Shown here in pieces: positions 26,508-35,651 of a stretch of DNA of 35,764 nucleotides. The position numbers and the translations under genes were made by a program. This stretch comes from a virus. The stretch is taken from positions 1 through 35,764 of the IMG/VR virus record IMGVR_UViG_3300043435_000133. The stretch is one strand, 5' to 3'. The number at the start of each line of letters is the position of its first letter. Positions within the stretch are counted from its first letter, which is position 1. Below the pieces are notes generated by a model. The model saw only the letters and a list, made by a program, of their open reading frames with translations, did not search any database and had not been told where the DNA came from.

Positions 26508-27949
26508 TGAAAACCCCGATTCTTGGCTCCAGCTACGTTGCGCGCAGCGTCAATGCTGCCGACAATCGCATGGTCAATCTGTTCCCAGAGGTCATTCCAG
26601 AAGGCGGCAAAGAGGCCGCTTTCCTGAGCCGCTGCCCTGGCCTTAAATTTCTGCAAACGATCGGCACAGGCCCCATCCGTGGGCTGTGGGCGCACCAAAC
26701 AAACGGCACTGACTTTTACGTCGTGTCGGGCGTTCAAGTATTCAAGCTTAGTAGCATGACCGGCACCCCCACGCTTTTGGGCACCGTGTCGGGCACTGGC
26801 CCAGTTTCCATCGCTGACAACGGCACACAGATCTTTTTTGCCTGCAACGGCCCTAGCTACATCTACAACGAAGTCACCAACGTCTTTCAACAAATCACTG
26901 ACCCAGATTTCCCTGGCGCGTTGACTGTGGGTTATTTGGACGGCTATTTTGTGTTTACCCAACCTAATAGCCAAAGAGTGTGGGTCACCAGCATTTTTGA
27001 AGGTACTCAGATCGACGCGTTGGATTTTGCCAGCGCCGAAGGCTCGCCTGACGGTTTGGTTGGCTTGATTGTTGACCACCGCGAAGCATGGCTGTTTGGT
27101 ACTGATTCGGTCGAAGTTTGGTACGACGCGGGCTTGGCCGACTTTCCTTTGACCCGCATTCAAGGCGCGTTTAACGAAATTGGTTGTGTGGCTACTTTTT
27201 CCATTGCCAAGCTGGACAACGGTTTGTTCTGGCTAGGCACTGACGCCCGTGGCCAAGGCATCGTCTACCGAGCCAACGGCTACACCGGCACTAGGGTATC
27301 TACCCACGCGGTCGAGTATGCAATTGCCCAATACGGCAATTTAGCCGACGCCATTGCCTACACATACCAGCAAGAAGGCCATGCTTTTTACGTGCTGACG
27401 TTCCCCACCGGCAACGCCACATGGGTTTACGACGTAGCCACCGGCGCGTGGCATGAGCGCGCAGGATGGGACAACGGTGCATTTATGCGCCACCGTTCCA
27501 ACTGCCAGTGTAATTTTGGCGGCAACATTATTGTGGGCGACTATGAAAACGGCAATATCTACCGTTTTGACCTTGATGTATTTGCTGACAATGGTGGCAT
27601 TCAAAAATGGCTGCGGTCATGGAGAGCACTACCTACTGGCCAAAATAACCTAAAACGCACCGCCCATCACAGTCTGCAATTAGATTGCCAATCAGGCATT
27701 GGATTGGTCACTGGTCAAGGCAACGACCCGCAAGTCATGTTGCGTTGGTCAGATGATGGTGGCCACACATGGAGCAATGAGCATTGGTCATCAATGGGCA
27801 AAATTGGGCAATACTTTCACCGCGTCTTTTGGCGGCGATTGGGCATGACTCTCAAGTTGCGGGACAGAGTTTATGAGGTGTCTGGCACCGATCCGGTAAA
27901 GATTGCCATTGTCGGTGCTGAGTTAATACTAAGCCCGACCAATGCCTGA
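26507..27949 (+). CDS. Tail hub / packaged DNA stabilisation protein, P22 gp10-like
   Basis: This 480-residue protein (P22 gp10 has 472) binds the gp4 ring and continues the tail tube. ATG 26507 overlaps the gp4-like stop by one base. Marks are [47 protein letters not shown], and the beta-propeller type repeats [41 protein letters not shown] and [18 protein letters not shown]. These fit the phage stabilisation family. The C-terminal [20 protein letters not shown] with a DGGHTWS loop is also typical. The end overlaps the next gene by 8 bp. Confidence 0.9.
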   Translation: MKTPILGSSYVARSVNAADNRMVNLFPEVIPEGGKEAAFLSRCPGLKFLQTIGTGPIRGLWAHQTNGTDFYVVSGVQVFKLSSMTGTPTLLGTVSGTGPVSIADNGTQIFFACNGPSYIYNEVTNVFQQITDPDFPGALTVGYLDGYFVFTQPNSQRVWVTSIFEGTQIDALDFASAEGSPDGLVGLIVDHREAWLFGTDSVEVWYDAGLADFPLTRIQGAFNEIGCVATFSIAKLDNGLFWLGTDARGQGIVYRANGYTGTRVSTHAVEYAIAQYGNLADAIAYTYQQEGHAFYVLTFPTGNATWVYDVATGAWHERAGWDNGAFMRHRSNCQCNFGGNIIVGDYENGNIYRFDLDVFADNGGIQKWLRSWRALPTGQNNLKRTAHHSLQLDCQSGIGLVTGQGNDPQVMLRWSDDGGHTWSNEHWSSMGKIGQYFHRVFWRRLGMTLKLRDRVYEVSGTDPVKIAIVGAELILSPTNA

Positions 27950-29366
27950 ATTACTTAATATAACGAACATACCTTCCTCGCGGGTCGATTTTATTGACCC
28001 CAGGACAGGCTTGATGTCGCGTGAATGGTATCGGTTCTTTTTAAACTTGTTTAACTTGACCGGCGGCGGTAGTAACACGACCACGCTGGATGAATTGCAA
28101 ATTGGCCCACCAACCGGCGCAGGCGAAGATTATTTTGGTACGGTGACTTCGGTGGCCATGACCGTGCCAACCGGCCTGACCGTTACAGGCTCACCCATCA
28201 CGTCTGCGGGCACTTTGGCGGTGACATTTACGGCAGGCTACTCAATCCCTACCACCGCCAAGCAGACTGAATGGGATACGGCTTATTCTGAACGGCTGCA
28301 ATGGGACGGCGGCGCAACCAATTTGGTAGCCGCCACTGGCCGCACGTCTTTGGGGGCCACCACCATCGGTGGCAACATGTTTACGTTGACCAACCCTAGC
28401 GCGGTCACATTTCCTCAATTTAACGCCGACAACACCATCAGCGCTTTAGACGCGGCCAGCTTCCGTACGGCCATTGGCGCGGGCACTGGCGGCGGTTCGG
28501 TCACTTCTGTAGGGTTATCCCTACCCGCCATTTTTACTGTGTCCGGCTCGCCAGTTACAACAACAGGCACCCTGACCGGCACCTTGGCCAGTCAAACGGC
28601 CAACTTTTTCTTTGCCGCGCCCGACGGCTCGGCAGGCGCGCCGGTCTTCCGAGCCATCGTGGCTGCGGATGTACCCACGCTGAACCAAAACACTACCGGC
28701 ACTGCGTCCAACGTGACGGGCATTGTGGCGGTGGTCAACGGCGGCTCAGGCACGGCCACACCTGCGCTGGTAGCGGGCACCAATGTGACCATTACAGGCA
28801 GTTGGCCCAACCAAACCATCAACTCAAGCAACACTGGCGGCACGGTCACCTCGGTGGCCACCAGCGGTACGGTCAACGGCATTACGCTGACAGGTGGTCC
28901 AATCACGACCACAGGCACCATCACGCTGGGCGGCACCTTGAGCAACGTGAGCTTGGCCACTCAAGTCACCGGCAACTTGCCGGTCACCAACTTGAACAGC
29001 GGCACCAGCGCGTCGGCCTCGACTTATTGGCGGGGTGACGGCACATGGGCAACGGTCGTGTCGGGCGCGTCAATCAGCAACGACACAGCCACGACGTCCA
29101 ACTTGTACCCGCTGTTTGCTGCGGCTACAACTGGCACACCGACCACAATCTACACCAGCAACCCCAATTACTTGTACAAGCCGTCCACGGGCGAATTGAC
29201 GGCTTTGGCGCATGTTTCTAGCAATGGCATACAAATTAACGCCAATACGGTGGCCACAAGCTATACTATCGCCACTGCAAACAATGGTTTGTCTGCTGGC
29301 CCTGTGACTGTAAACAGCGGTATTTCGGTGACCGTTTCTTCCGGCTCTACTTGGGTCGTTGTTTAA
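27942..29366 (+). CDS. Tail fibre or needle-position protein with repeated beta modules
   Basis: This 474-residue protein is in the slot that codes the tail needle in P22. The N-terminus ([22 protein letters not shown]) is a conserved attachment segment of phage fibres. Then come three related modules starting at about residues 66, 186 and 298: G-x-V-T-S-V ... TVSGSP(I/V)T(T/S)xGTLxxTL, typical of long Thr/Gly-rich fibres. It ends with a tip module ([20 protein letters not shown]) that returns in the fibre at 34455. Amino acid make-up is nearly without Lys, Cys or Met. Fibre assignment is firm; needle role is not. Confidence 0.75.
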   Translation: MPELLNITNIPSSRVDFIDPRTGLMSREWYRFFLNLFNLTGGGSNTTTLDELQIGPPTGAGEDYFGTVTSVAMTVPTGLTVTGSPITSAGTLAVTFTAGYSIPTTAKQTEWDTAYSERLQWDGGATNLVAATGRTSLGATTIGGNMFTLTNPSAVTFPQFNADNTISALDAASFRTAIGAGTGGGSVTSVGLSLPAIFTVSGSPVTTTGTLTGTLASQTANFFFAAPDGSAGAPVFRAIVAADVPTLNQNTTGTASNVTGIVAVVNGGSGTATPALVAGTNVTITGSWPNQTINSSNTGGTVTSVATSGTVNGITLTGGPITTTGTITLGGTLSNVSLATQVTGNLPVTNLNSGTSASASTYWRGDGTWATVVSGASISNDTATTSNLYPLFAAATTGTPTTIYTSNPNYLYKPSTGELTALAHVSSNGIQINANTVATSYTIATANNGLSAGPVTVNSGISVTVSSGSTWVVV

Positions 29367-29375
29367 GGAAAGACC

Positions 29376-29711
29376 ATGACCGTAACGGCAAAAAACCTTA
29401 TCCCCGCTAAAGTTGCTGAAGCCACGCAGACAACTCAGTACACTGCCGTCAACGTCACAACCATCATTGATAAATTTACTGCCACCAATTTCAGCGCCTC
29501 ATCTGCCACGATTAGCGTGAACTTGGTGACCTACACCGACACGGCAGGTAACCAAAATCTGATCACTAAAACCAAATCTTTGGGCGCGTCTGAGGTTTAC
29601 ACTTTTCCTGAACTTGTTGGCCAGATATTGTCTCCTAACAGTTTTATTTCTACAATCGCCGGAACAGCCAGTGCCATCAACATACGCGCCAGCGGTCGGG
29701 AGATTTCATAG
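29376..29711 (+). CDS. Conserved phage virion-type protein, 111 aa
   Basis: ATG 29376 follows TTTAAGGAAAGACC. The protein opens MTVTAKNLIPAKVAEATQTT and QYTAVNVTTIIDKFTATN, followed by a beta pattern FSASSATISVNLVTYTDTAG and ITKTKSLGASEVYTFPELVGQ. This set is common in small phage proteins coded near fibre genes. A beta-sandwich, possibly a fibre base or cap, is likely. The stop overlaps the next start by one base. Exact role unknown. Confidence 0.6.
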   Translation: MTVTAKNLIPAKVAEATQTTQYTAVNVTTIIDKFTATNFSASSATISVNLVTYTDTAGNQNLITKTKSLGASEVYTFPELVGQILSPNSFISTIAGTASAINIRASGREIS

Positions 29712-30310
29712 TGCAAGTCATAGCTTCAGATTCCACGCTAGCTTTGCCCATGTCGGGCAAAGTACAAGCGTTGGAAGCAGAGCTTTTAAAAATGCCGCAA
29801 GCTGATATTGTTACGGAGCATACTTTTAAACCAGGCATTTATGAGCGCAAGATTACAATCCCAGCTTGGACTGTTTTAACAGGCGCGGCGCATAAAACTG
29901 ATTATCACGTGCGGTTGGAAAAAGGTACGATTGCTGTTAACACAGAAGACGGCGTAAAAACTTTTACCGGCCCTTTTGAATTTGCTGCTTGCGCTGGTCT
30001 ACAACGCGCTGGCCGAGTGTTTGAAGAAGAAGTTGTTTGGGTGGACATATACGCTAATTCAGACAATTGCAGAGATATTTTAAAACTTGAGGACAGGCTG
30101 TATATCGTGCCGGAACATGGGCTAGGCGATAGTCGAACTGAAGAACAAAAAGCCGCTATCGCATACCGCGCTTTTTTGTACAAGTTAGGAATGGATGACG
30201 TTGAAGTTAACGAAATGTTTGATGCTTCAATGGGCGTAAAGAAAACAGCACTTGATATTTGCGTTGTGGTAGCAAGTAAAATGCAAACAAAATGTAACGT
30301 AATGTTATAA
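29711..30310 (+). CDS. Conserved phage protein with cupin-like segment, gp14 position, 199 aa
   Basis: Start GTG 29711 overlaps the upstream TAG by one base. The middle of the protein (KPGIYERKITIPAWTVLTGA, HVRLEKGTIAVNTEDGVKTF, GPFEFAACAGLQRAGRVFEEEV) has the strand and glycine spacing of a single-domain cupin. A helical C-terminus (QKAAIAYRAFLYKLGMDDVEV) follows. It lies where P22 has gp14 (172 aa), just before the ejection proteins. Similar phage proteins exist with unknown role; a chaperone-like role for ejection proteins is inference. Confidence 0.6.
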   Translation: MQVIASDSTLALPMSGKVQALEAELLKMPQADIVTEHTFKPGIYERKITIPAWTVLTGAAHKTDYHVRLEKGTIAVNTEDGVKTFTGPFEFAACAGLQRAGRVFEEEVVWVDIYANSDNCRDILKLEDRLYIVPEHGLGDSRTEEQKAAIAYRAFLYKLGMDDVEVNEMFDASMGVKKTALDICVVVASKMQTKCNVML

Positions 30311-30321
30311 GGAGAATTAAC

Positions 30322-31083
30322 ATGGCAGGATGGACAGCGGCAGCAATTGTAGGTGGTGCTTACCTAACTTCACAGGCATCGGGTAAAGCTGCTAGCGCGC
30401 AATCTCAAGCATCGACGCAGTCCGCTGATATGTCCAAAGCCATTTCCGATCAACAGATCGCGTTGGCGCGGGAACAATACGCGGCTAATGTTGGCTTACA
30501 AGAACCATTTCGCCAAGCAGGCATAAAAGGCCAAAATCGTTTGATGGATGTGCTTGGGTTAAGCGGTAACACTAGCGCGCAAGGCTACGGTTCAGCAACT
30601 AGAGACTTTGGTATGTCGGATTTTCAAGCCGATCCAGGTTACGCGTTTCGCCTAAGCGAAGGCACAAAAGCCTTGGAACGATCTGCCGCAGCCCGTGGCG
30701 GTTTGTTGTCAGGCGGCACCGGCAAAGCACTGCAACGATTTGGCCAAGATTTAGGATCGCAAGAATACACTAACGCGTTTAACAGGTATCAAGTTAACCG
30801 CAGTAATCTGTTGCAGCCGCTACAAAGTTTGGCTGGGCAAGGTCAGACTACGGCCAACACAATTGGCGGCTACGGCCAAACCATGACAGGCGACATTAAC
30901 GCATCTCTTGGCAATTACGGCGCAAATGCTTCAAATGCTTTGATTGGCGGCGCAAATGCCCGCGCGTCGGGGTACGTTGGCCAAGCAAACGCGTTGACAA
31001 GCGCGTTGGGTACGGGCTTAAACTATTACCAAAATCAAGCGCTTATTGGTGCGTTAAACAGACCATCTGTATCACTTGGGTAA
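30322..31083 (+). CDS. Probable ejection (DNA transfer) protein 1, P22 gp7 position, 253 aa
   Basis: It starts with a small hydrophobic, Ala/Gly-rich segment (GWTAAAIVGGAYLTSQASG), then an Ala/Gln-rich helix and the conserved stretch SDFQADPGYAFRLSEGTKAL followed by ERSAAARGGLLSGGTGKALQ. That stretch is seen in internal virion proteins of many short-tailed phages. The C-terminus is Gly/Asn/Ala-rich. P22 gp7 has 229 residues in the same slot. ATG 30322 follows TAAGGAGAATTAAC. It would be packed in the head and enter the cell envelope during DNA delivery. Confidence 0.7.
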   Translation: MAGWTAAAIVGGAYLTSQASGKAASAQSQASTQSADMSKAISDQQIALAREQYAANVGLQEPFRQAGIKGQNRLMDVLGLSGNTSAQGYGSATRDFGMSDFQADPGYAFRLSEGTKALERSAAARGGLLSGGTGKALQRFGQDLGSQEYTNAFNRYQVNRSNLLQPLQSLAGQGQTTANTIGGYGQTMTGDINASLGNYGANASNALIGGANARASGYVGQANALTSALGTGLNYYQNQALIGALNRPSVSLG

Positions 31084-31092
31084 GGACATAAT

Positions 31093-32520
31093 ATGGCGAC
31101 CATAGACTCAAACATTGCTCTTGGCATTAGACCAGTACAAATTGAAAATCCTCTCGCTCAATATAGCCAAGTGGCGCAATTTCAAAACGCGCGCAATCAA
31201 AACGCGCTGGCCCAATACCAATTAGATGCGGCAAAACGTGAAGAAGAATCGGTAAACGCGCTTAACGAAGCGTATGTTAAAGCATACGATCCTGCTACAG
31301 GAAAGCTAAACCGCAACCTTTTACGCGAATCTTTGGCTAGAGGTGGCTTTGGGTCTAAGATACCTGCGATTGAAAAAACGCTGATTGAATTAGACAAAGA
31401 AGATTTGTTGCGTCAAAAAGCACAAGGTGAAGTATCGGCGCAACCAACAGCGTTAGCTAAAAGTAAAACTGATCTAGTGGACGCTAAACTGAAACAAGCC
31501 CGTCAATTCTTAGACACGATTAATCCTGCGGATAGCACTGCGCCAGAACGATATCTTGGTTGGATTCGAGCCAATCATGCCGATCCTATTCTTGGCCCCG
31601 AATTAACAGCGCGCGGAATTACGCCCGAACAGTCTATAGCTCGAATTCAACAAGCTGTGCAACAAGGCCCACAAGCTTTTGCAGATCTGTTGAACCAATC
31701 TAAACTTGGCACTGAAAAGTTTATGGAGTTGAACAAGTCAACTACGTCTGTTGTTGACCAAGGCGGTCAAAAGCAACTCGTACAAACACCTGGGCTTGGT
31801 GGCGCGCCTAAGTCTGTCGGTACTTACGCTGACGTGCCATTGCCTGCCAATGTGTTTGCGCAAAAGAAAGATATTGCTAAATCTAGCGCTCCCGTTACTA
31901 ATCTTAACGTCAGTACCGAAAAGAAATATGGGGAGAAATTTGCAGGAAACGTCGCAGATGAGGATATAGAACTGTTAAAAACTGCTCGTAAAGCACCTCA
32001 ATTAGCAGAGAGCGCAAATCGAATACTTGATTTGGTAAACCAAGGCAACATATTTGTTGGCCCTGCTGCGGATGTCAAGTTGAACATTGCGCGCGCGTTG
32101 AACGTGGCGGGCGCAAACAATAGCGAAAGAATTGCCAACACCGAGGCACTTGTTGCGGCTACAGGCCAAAGCACTTTGGACGCAATTAAAGGTGCTGGTT
32201 TGGGTACTGGGCAAGGCTTTACAGACAAAGATCTTAAATTCTTGCAAGGTATTGCAGGCGGCACAATTGACCTTACGCCGCAAGCACTTAAACGATTGGC
32301 CACGCTTCAACATCAAACTGCTACTCGAAGCGCGGAGGCATGGAGCACACGCGTTAAAGAAATACCTAAAACAGCACTTGAAGGGACAGGTATTCCTGTT
32401 AACCCAATTAAAGTACCGCCGTTATCGCCAAACGCAATCTTTGCAACCAACCCAAAAACAAAGCAGCGCATACAGTCCCTTGACGGCGGCGCTACTTGGA
32501 CACCAGTAGGAGGTAAGTAA
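31093..32520 (+). CDS. Probable ejection protein 2, P22 gp20 position, 475 aa
   Basis: This 475-residue protein matches P22 gp20 (471) in size and place. It starts with MATIDSNIALGIRPVQIENP, a Gln/Asn-rich entry known from phage internal proteins, and continues as a long helical region (QFQNARNQNALAQYQLDAAK, RREEESVNAL-like heptads). The C-terminal third (ANRILDLVNQGNIFVGPAAD, KDLKFLQGIAGGTIDLTPQA) has the pattern of helical virion proteins, and the end carries a short beta piece, IQSLDGGATWTPVGGK. Very hydrophilic. The stop overlaps the next ATG by one base. Confidence 0.65.
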   Translation: MATIDSNIALGIRPVQIENPLAQYSQVAQFQNARNQNALAQYQLDAAKREEESVNALNEAYVKAYDPATGKLNRNLLRESLARGGFGSKIPAIEKTLIELDKEDLLRQKAQGEVSAQPTALAKSKTDLVDAKLKQARQFLDTINPADSTAPERYLGWIRANHADPILGPELTARGITPEQSIARIQQAVQQGPQAFADLLNQSKLGTEKFMELNKSTTSVVDQGGQKQLVQTPGLGGAPKSVGTYADVPLPANVFAQKKDIAKSSAPVTNLNVSTEKKYGEKFAGNVADEDIELLKTARKAPQLAESANRILDLVNQGNIFVGPAADVKLNIARALNVAGANNSERIANTEALVAATGQSTLDAIKGAGLGTGQGFTDKDLKFLQGIAGGTIDLTPQALKRLATLQHQTATRSAEAWSTRVKEIPKTALEGTGIPVNPIKVPPLSPNAIFATNPKTKQRIQSLDGGATWTPVGGK

Positions 32521-34445
32521 TGGCTTTACCACCTGGATTCGAACTTGAGCAAGCCGCGCCGCCTCCTCCGCAAGCGGAGAGCGTAAAGTTGCCGCCAGGC
32601 TTTCAAATGGAAACTAGTAGCGGTATTCCTAAGCAACGCCGTGACTGGTCAGATGTGCCTGGGGAAGCGTTAACTAACCTTGGGCCAAGCGCCGCAAACT
32701 TTTACCAAGGTTTGGTAACTGCCATCACAAACCCTGTGCAAACAGTGTCGGGTGTGTTGGACATTGGCGCTGGCGCATTGCAAAATATGTTGCCCAAAGA
32801 ACTTGTTGATTTGGTCAACCGAATTGACAACAATCCTGAAGCAGCCAAACGTGCTGTTGATACAGCAAATGCTGTTGGCGGTATATACAAAGACCGATAC
32901 GGCAGCGTTGAAGCGTTGAAGAACACTTTGGCCACCGACCCTGTCGGCGCGGCGTCTGATCTGTCTATGCTGTTTACCGGCGGCGCGGGGGCTATTAAAG
33001 GTTATGGCCGTGTAGGTTCGGGGGTATTAGGGAAGGTGGTTGGCCCGTCTCCAAGCCAAGCAGCTACCACTGTTGCAACATTTGACGCAATAGCCAAGCC
33101 TTTTGAAATTGCGGCCAAATACACCAACCCATTGGCACCTGTTACTGCGGCGACTGGCTACGGCTTGGCGCTAGGTGCAAAAGGCACAGGTAACGTGGTT
33201 GATGCACTTACCGGCCAACGCGCAACAAACCGCGCAGGTAATATTGTGCGCAACGCGTTGACCGAAGAAGGTAGATCACCACAAAATATTCAAGAAGCAT
33301 TAAACGCATTGCGAACCGCAACGCCGAACATGACCGTGCGTCAAGCCTTAGCTGACGTGTCATCACCTCAAGTTCAATATCTTGGCCAAACAGTTGAGTC
33401 CAAGACGGCACCTGGGCGCGCGTTAGCAATACAACAAGCCCAAGAAGCAGACCGCTTAGCGCGTTTGCAAGGTGTCACGCCTAATTTAAGCGCGGCGGAA
33501 AAAATGCGTAGCGTTATAAGCGATCCGTTTTATAGCGCCGCTACGAAACCTACCACGGCGGTTAACGTGCTGCCGTTGACGCAACAAATTGACGGCTTGT
33601 TGGCCGCAAATCCAGGCAACGCCAAACTTGTGTCCGCGCTAAACCAAGTAAAAAATGGGTTAGAAGCTAGCACAAACGCTCAACAAGTTTCTTCGGTATT
33701 GGACAACCTGAAAGATTTGATTGCTAGCAAAGACAATAAATTTATTGTCAAGAATTTGGTTAACGTCAAGAAAACAATTGAGCAAGCCTTGCCAGGGTAC
33801 GAAACCGCCCAGCAAGTCTTTGCCGCCGCGTCGCCACCTGTCAACCAAGCCAAAGTCTTGGGCGCAATGCAAGATGTGCTTAAACAGCCACTTGGAGCAG
33901 GCGAGCGCGCAGGGCCATTTATGACTGCGCTAGGTCGTGGTGAGTCAGCGCTGCTTAAAAAGTCCACTGGCGCAGCAAGGTACGACGACCTAAGCCAAGT
34001 GTTGTCGCCACAGCAAATGGGGGTCGTCAAAGGTGTTGAGTCAGAGTTGAAACGCAACGCCGAAGTGGTGCGTCAGACTCAAGCTGGCGCAGAAGCCATG
34101 AAGATAATCTTGGAAGCCAATCAATCCAAGTTTCGCTTACCTAGCTTTTTAGATGTCAAAGTAACGGTGACAAACCAAATGCTTGATCTTCTTAAAGATA
34201 AGATGAGCGCAAACGTGTTGAAGGAACTTGAAAAAGGTTTTCAGTCCGCAGAAAACTTTCAAACATTGATGAAGAAAGTGCCTGCGTCGCAACGCCTTGA
34301 TGTGTTAAGAGCGTTGGGGCAAGCTAATTTGAGTCCAACCAAATTAAACGTCATCACGCAAACTCAAAACGCCTTAGCGCCCACGCAACAAAACCAAAAC
34401 GCGCTGCGTGTTGACTTGAGCGGCATGGCTCCACAATATCCATAA
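32520..34445 (+). CDS. Probable ejection protein 3, P22 gp16 position, 641 aa
   Basis: This is the largest ejection-type protein, near P22 gp16 (609) in size and place. The N-terminus holds two copies of a short motif, LPPGFELE and LPPGFQME (residues 3-10 and 24-31). Next is a Pro/Asn helix-turn stretch (GEALTNLGPSAANFYQGLVT), then Ala/Gly-rich hydrophobic segments (about 150-220, with GGAGAIKGYGRVGSG and PLAPVTAATGYGLALGAKG) that could insert in a membrane. Long Ala/Gln helices fill the rest. ATG 32520 shares one base with the upstream stop. Confidence 0.65.
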   Translation: MALPPGFELEQAAPPPPQAESVKLPPGFQMETSSGIPKQRRDWSDVPGEALTNLGPSAANFYQGLVTAITNPVQTVSGVLDIGAGALQNMLPKELVDLVNRIDNNPEAAKRAVDTANAVGGIYKDRYGSVEALKNTLATDPVGAASDLSMLFTGGAGAIKGYGRVGSGVLGKVVGPSPSQAATTVATFDAIAKPFEIAAKYTNPLAPVTAATGYGLALGAKGTGNVVDALTGQRATNRAGNIVRNALTEEGRSPQNIQEALNALRTATPNMTVRQALADVSSPQVQYLGQTVESKTAPGRALAIQQAQEADRLARLQGVTPNLSAAEKMRSVISDPFYSAATKPTTAVNVLPLTQQIDGLLAANPGNAKLVSALNQVKNGLEASTNAQQVSSVLDNLKDLIASKDNKFIVKNLVNVKKTIEQALPGYETAQQVFAAASPPVNQAKVLGAMQDVLKQPLGAGERAGPFMTALGRGESALLKKSTGAARYDDLSQVLSPQQMGVVKGVESELKRNAEVVRQTQAGAEAMKIILEANQSKFRLPSFLDVKVTVTNQMLDLLKDKMSANVLKELEKGFQSAENFQTLMKKVPASQRLDVLRALGQANLSPTKLNVITQTQNALAPTQQNQNALRVDLSGMAPQYP

Positions 34446-34454
34446 GGAAAACAC

Positions 34455-35114
34455 ATGGCATTGCTTTCTCCAACCCCCAAGCAACAGTTCTTTGACTCCG
34501 ATGGCATTCCTTTGGCTGGGGGTAAGATTTTTACCTACGCAGCGGGCACGACCACACCAGCGACGACTTACGTTGACGCAGCTGGGGTTACGGCCAACAC
34601 CAACCCAATCATCTTGAACTCGCTTGGCCAAGCTGACATTTGGCTCTTGAGCACCGCGTCGTACAAGTTTGTGGTCAAGGACGCTGATGATGTGTTGCTC
34701 TTTACGACCGACAACATTGCCGTCACCTTGACCGTAGCGTCCTTTGCCGCGCCGCCAGTGATCGGCGACGTGACGCCCAACTCGGCTTACTTCACCACAA
34801 TCTCACTGACCGACACTACAGCGTCTAAGCTTAACGTCGGTACGACAGCGCAGCGCCCCACGCCAGTGACTGGCATGGTTCGGTACAACACCTCAACCGG
34901 CAAGTTTGAGGGCTACAATGCGTCGGCATGGGGTGCTTTGGGTGGTGGCGCTACCGGCGGCGGCACCGATCAAGTCTTTGTGGAGAACGGCCAAACAGTG
35001 ACAGCAGACTACACAATCACGACCAACTTCAACGCAATGTCAACCGGCCCGATCGCTGTCGATTCCGGCATCACAGTAACTATTCCCAGTGGTAGCAACT
35101 GGGTTGTTCTCTAA
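34455..35114 (+). CDS. Short tail fibre with head-binding-type N-terminus
   Basis: This 219-residue protein begins with a small beta domain (MALLSPTPKQQFFDSDGIPL, AGGKIFTYAAGTTTPATTY, then NPIILNSLGQADIWLLSTASYKF) found at the start of many podovirus tail spikes and fibres, where it binds the tail. A linker follows (TTAQRPTPVTGMVRYNTSTGK, then FEGYNASAWGAL), common in marine and freshwater phage fibres. The last 40 residues repeat the tip module of the 27942 fibre (STGPIAVDSGITVTIPSGSNW). It precedes the C1q-like fibre. Confidence 0.78.
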   Translation: MALLSPTPKQQFFDSDGIPLAGGKIFTYAAGTTTPATTYVDAAGVTANTNPIILNSLGQADIWLLSTASYKFVVKDADDVLLFTTDNIAVTLTVASFAAPPVIGDVTPNSAYFTTISLTDTTASKLNVGTTAQRPTPVTGMVRYNTSTGKFEGYNASAWGALGGGATGGGTDQVFVENGQTVTADYTITTNFNAMSTGPIAVDSGITVTIPSGSNWVVL

Positions 35115-35123
35115 GGAATTATT

Positions 35124-35651
35124 ATGCCAATCACAATAAATGGAACAGGAACGATTACTGGCATAAGTGCTGGTGGCTTGCCTGATGCAATCATCACACA
35201 GCCTGAACTTGCCGCTGGTGTAGCTGGTAATGGCCCTGCGTTTAGTGCTTCTGTTACTGGAACAACGACTATTACATCAGGTGTTTTTACCAAGATGGTT
35301 TTTAACTCTGAAAATTGGGACACCGCAAGTTGTTTTGATAGCACAACAAATTATCGTTTTACACCTAATGTTGCTGGATATTATCTAATTACTGGCGCTC
35401 TTGATGCTGGAACTAGTACAAATGCAAACAGAGCAATTCCAGTAATTTACAAAAATGGTTCTTCGTATCGGCTTGGTTTAAATCTTGGAACAGCAAATGG
35501 AAATACATTTACTTCAGGGGTTTCTGCACAAGTTTATTTAAATGGCTCAACTGATTATGTTGAATTATTTGCTTATGTTTTAGCAACTACAGCACAATAC
35601 ACAGCAGGAACATCAACGTGGTTTGATGGTGTTTTAGTGAGGGCAGCATGA
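35124..35651 (+). CDS. Tail fibre protein with C1q-like C-terminal domain
   Basis: The N-terminus MPITINGTGTITGISAGGLP resembles the start of the 135-1067 fibre and acts as a short attachment or trimer part. From about residue 40 on, FSASVTGTTTITSGVFTKMVF, then FDSTTNYRFTPNVAGYYLIT and GVSAQVYLNGSTDYVELFAYV show the strand order of a C1q/TNF-like jelly roll, a trimeric binding domain common in phage fibres. It ends with WFDGVLVRAA. ATG 35124 follows TAAGGAATTATT. The stop overlaps the next gene (ATGATGA). Receptor unknown. Confidence 0.75.
   Translation: MPITINGTGTITGISAGGLPDAIITQPELAAGVAGNGPAFSASVTGTTTITSGVFTKMVFNSENWDTASCFDSTTNYRFTPNVAGYYLITGALDAGTSTNANRAIPVIYKNGSSYRLGLNLGTANGNTFTSGVSAQVYLNGSTDYVELFAYVLATTAQYTAGTSTWFDGVLVRAA

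Noticed and set aside
26501-27163. Minus-strand frame of 220 codons in the gp10-like gene
   Set aside because: Antisense to conserved stabilisation protein motifs; no coupling to other minus genes.
27942-35651. Diversity-generating retroelement acting on fibre genes
   Set aside because: Shared tip segments are explained by module exchange; no reverse transcriptase gene or template repeat pair seen.
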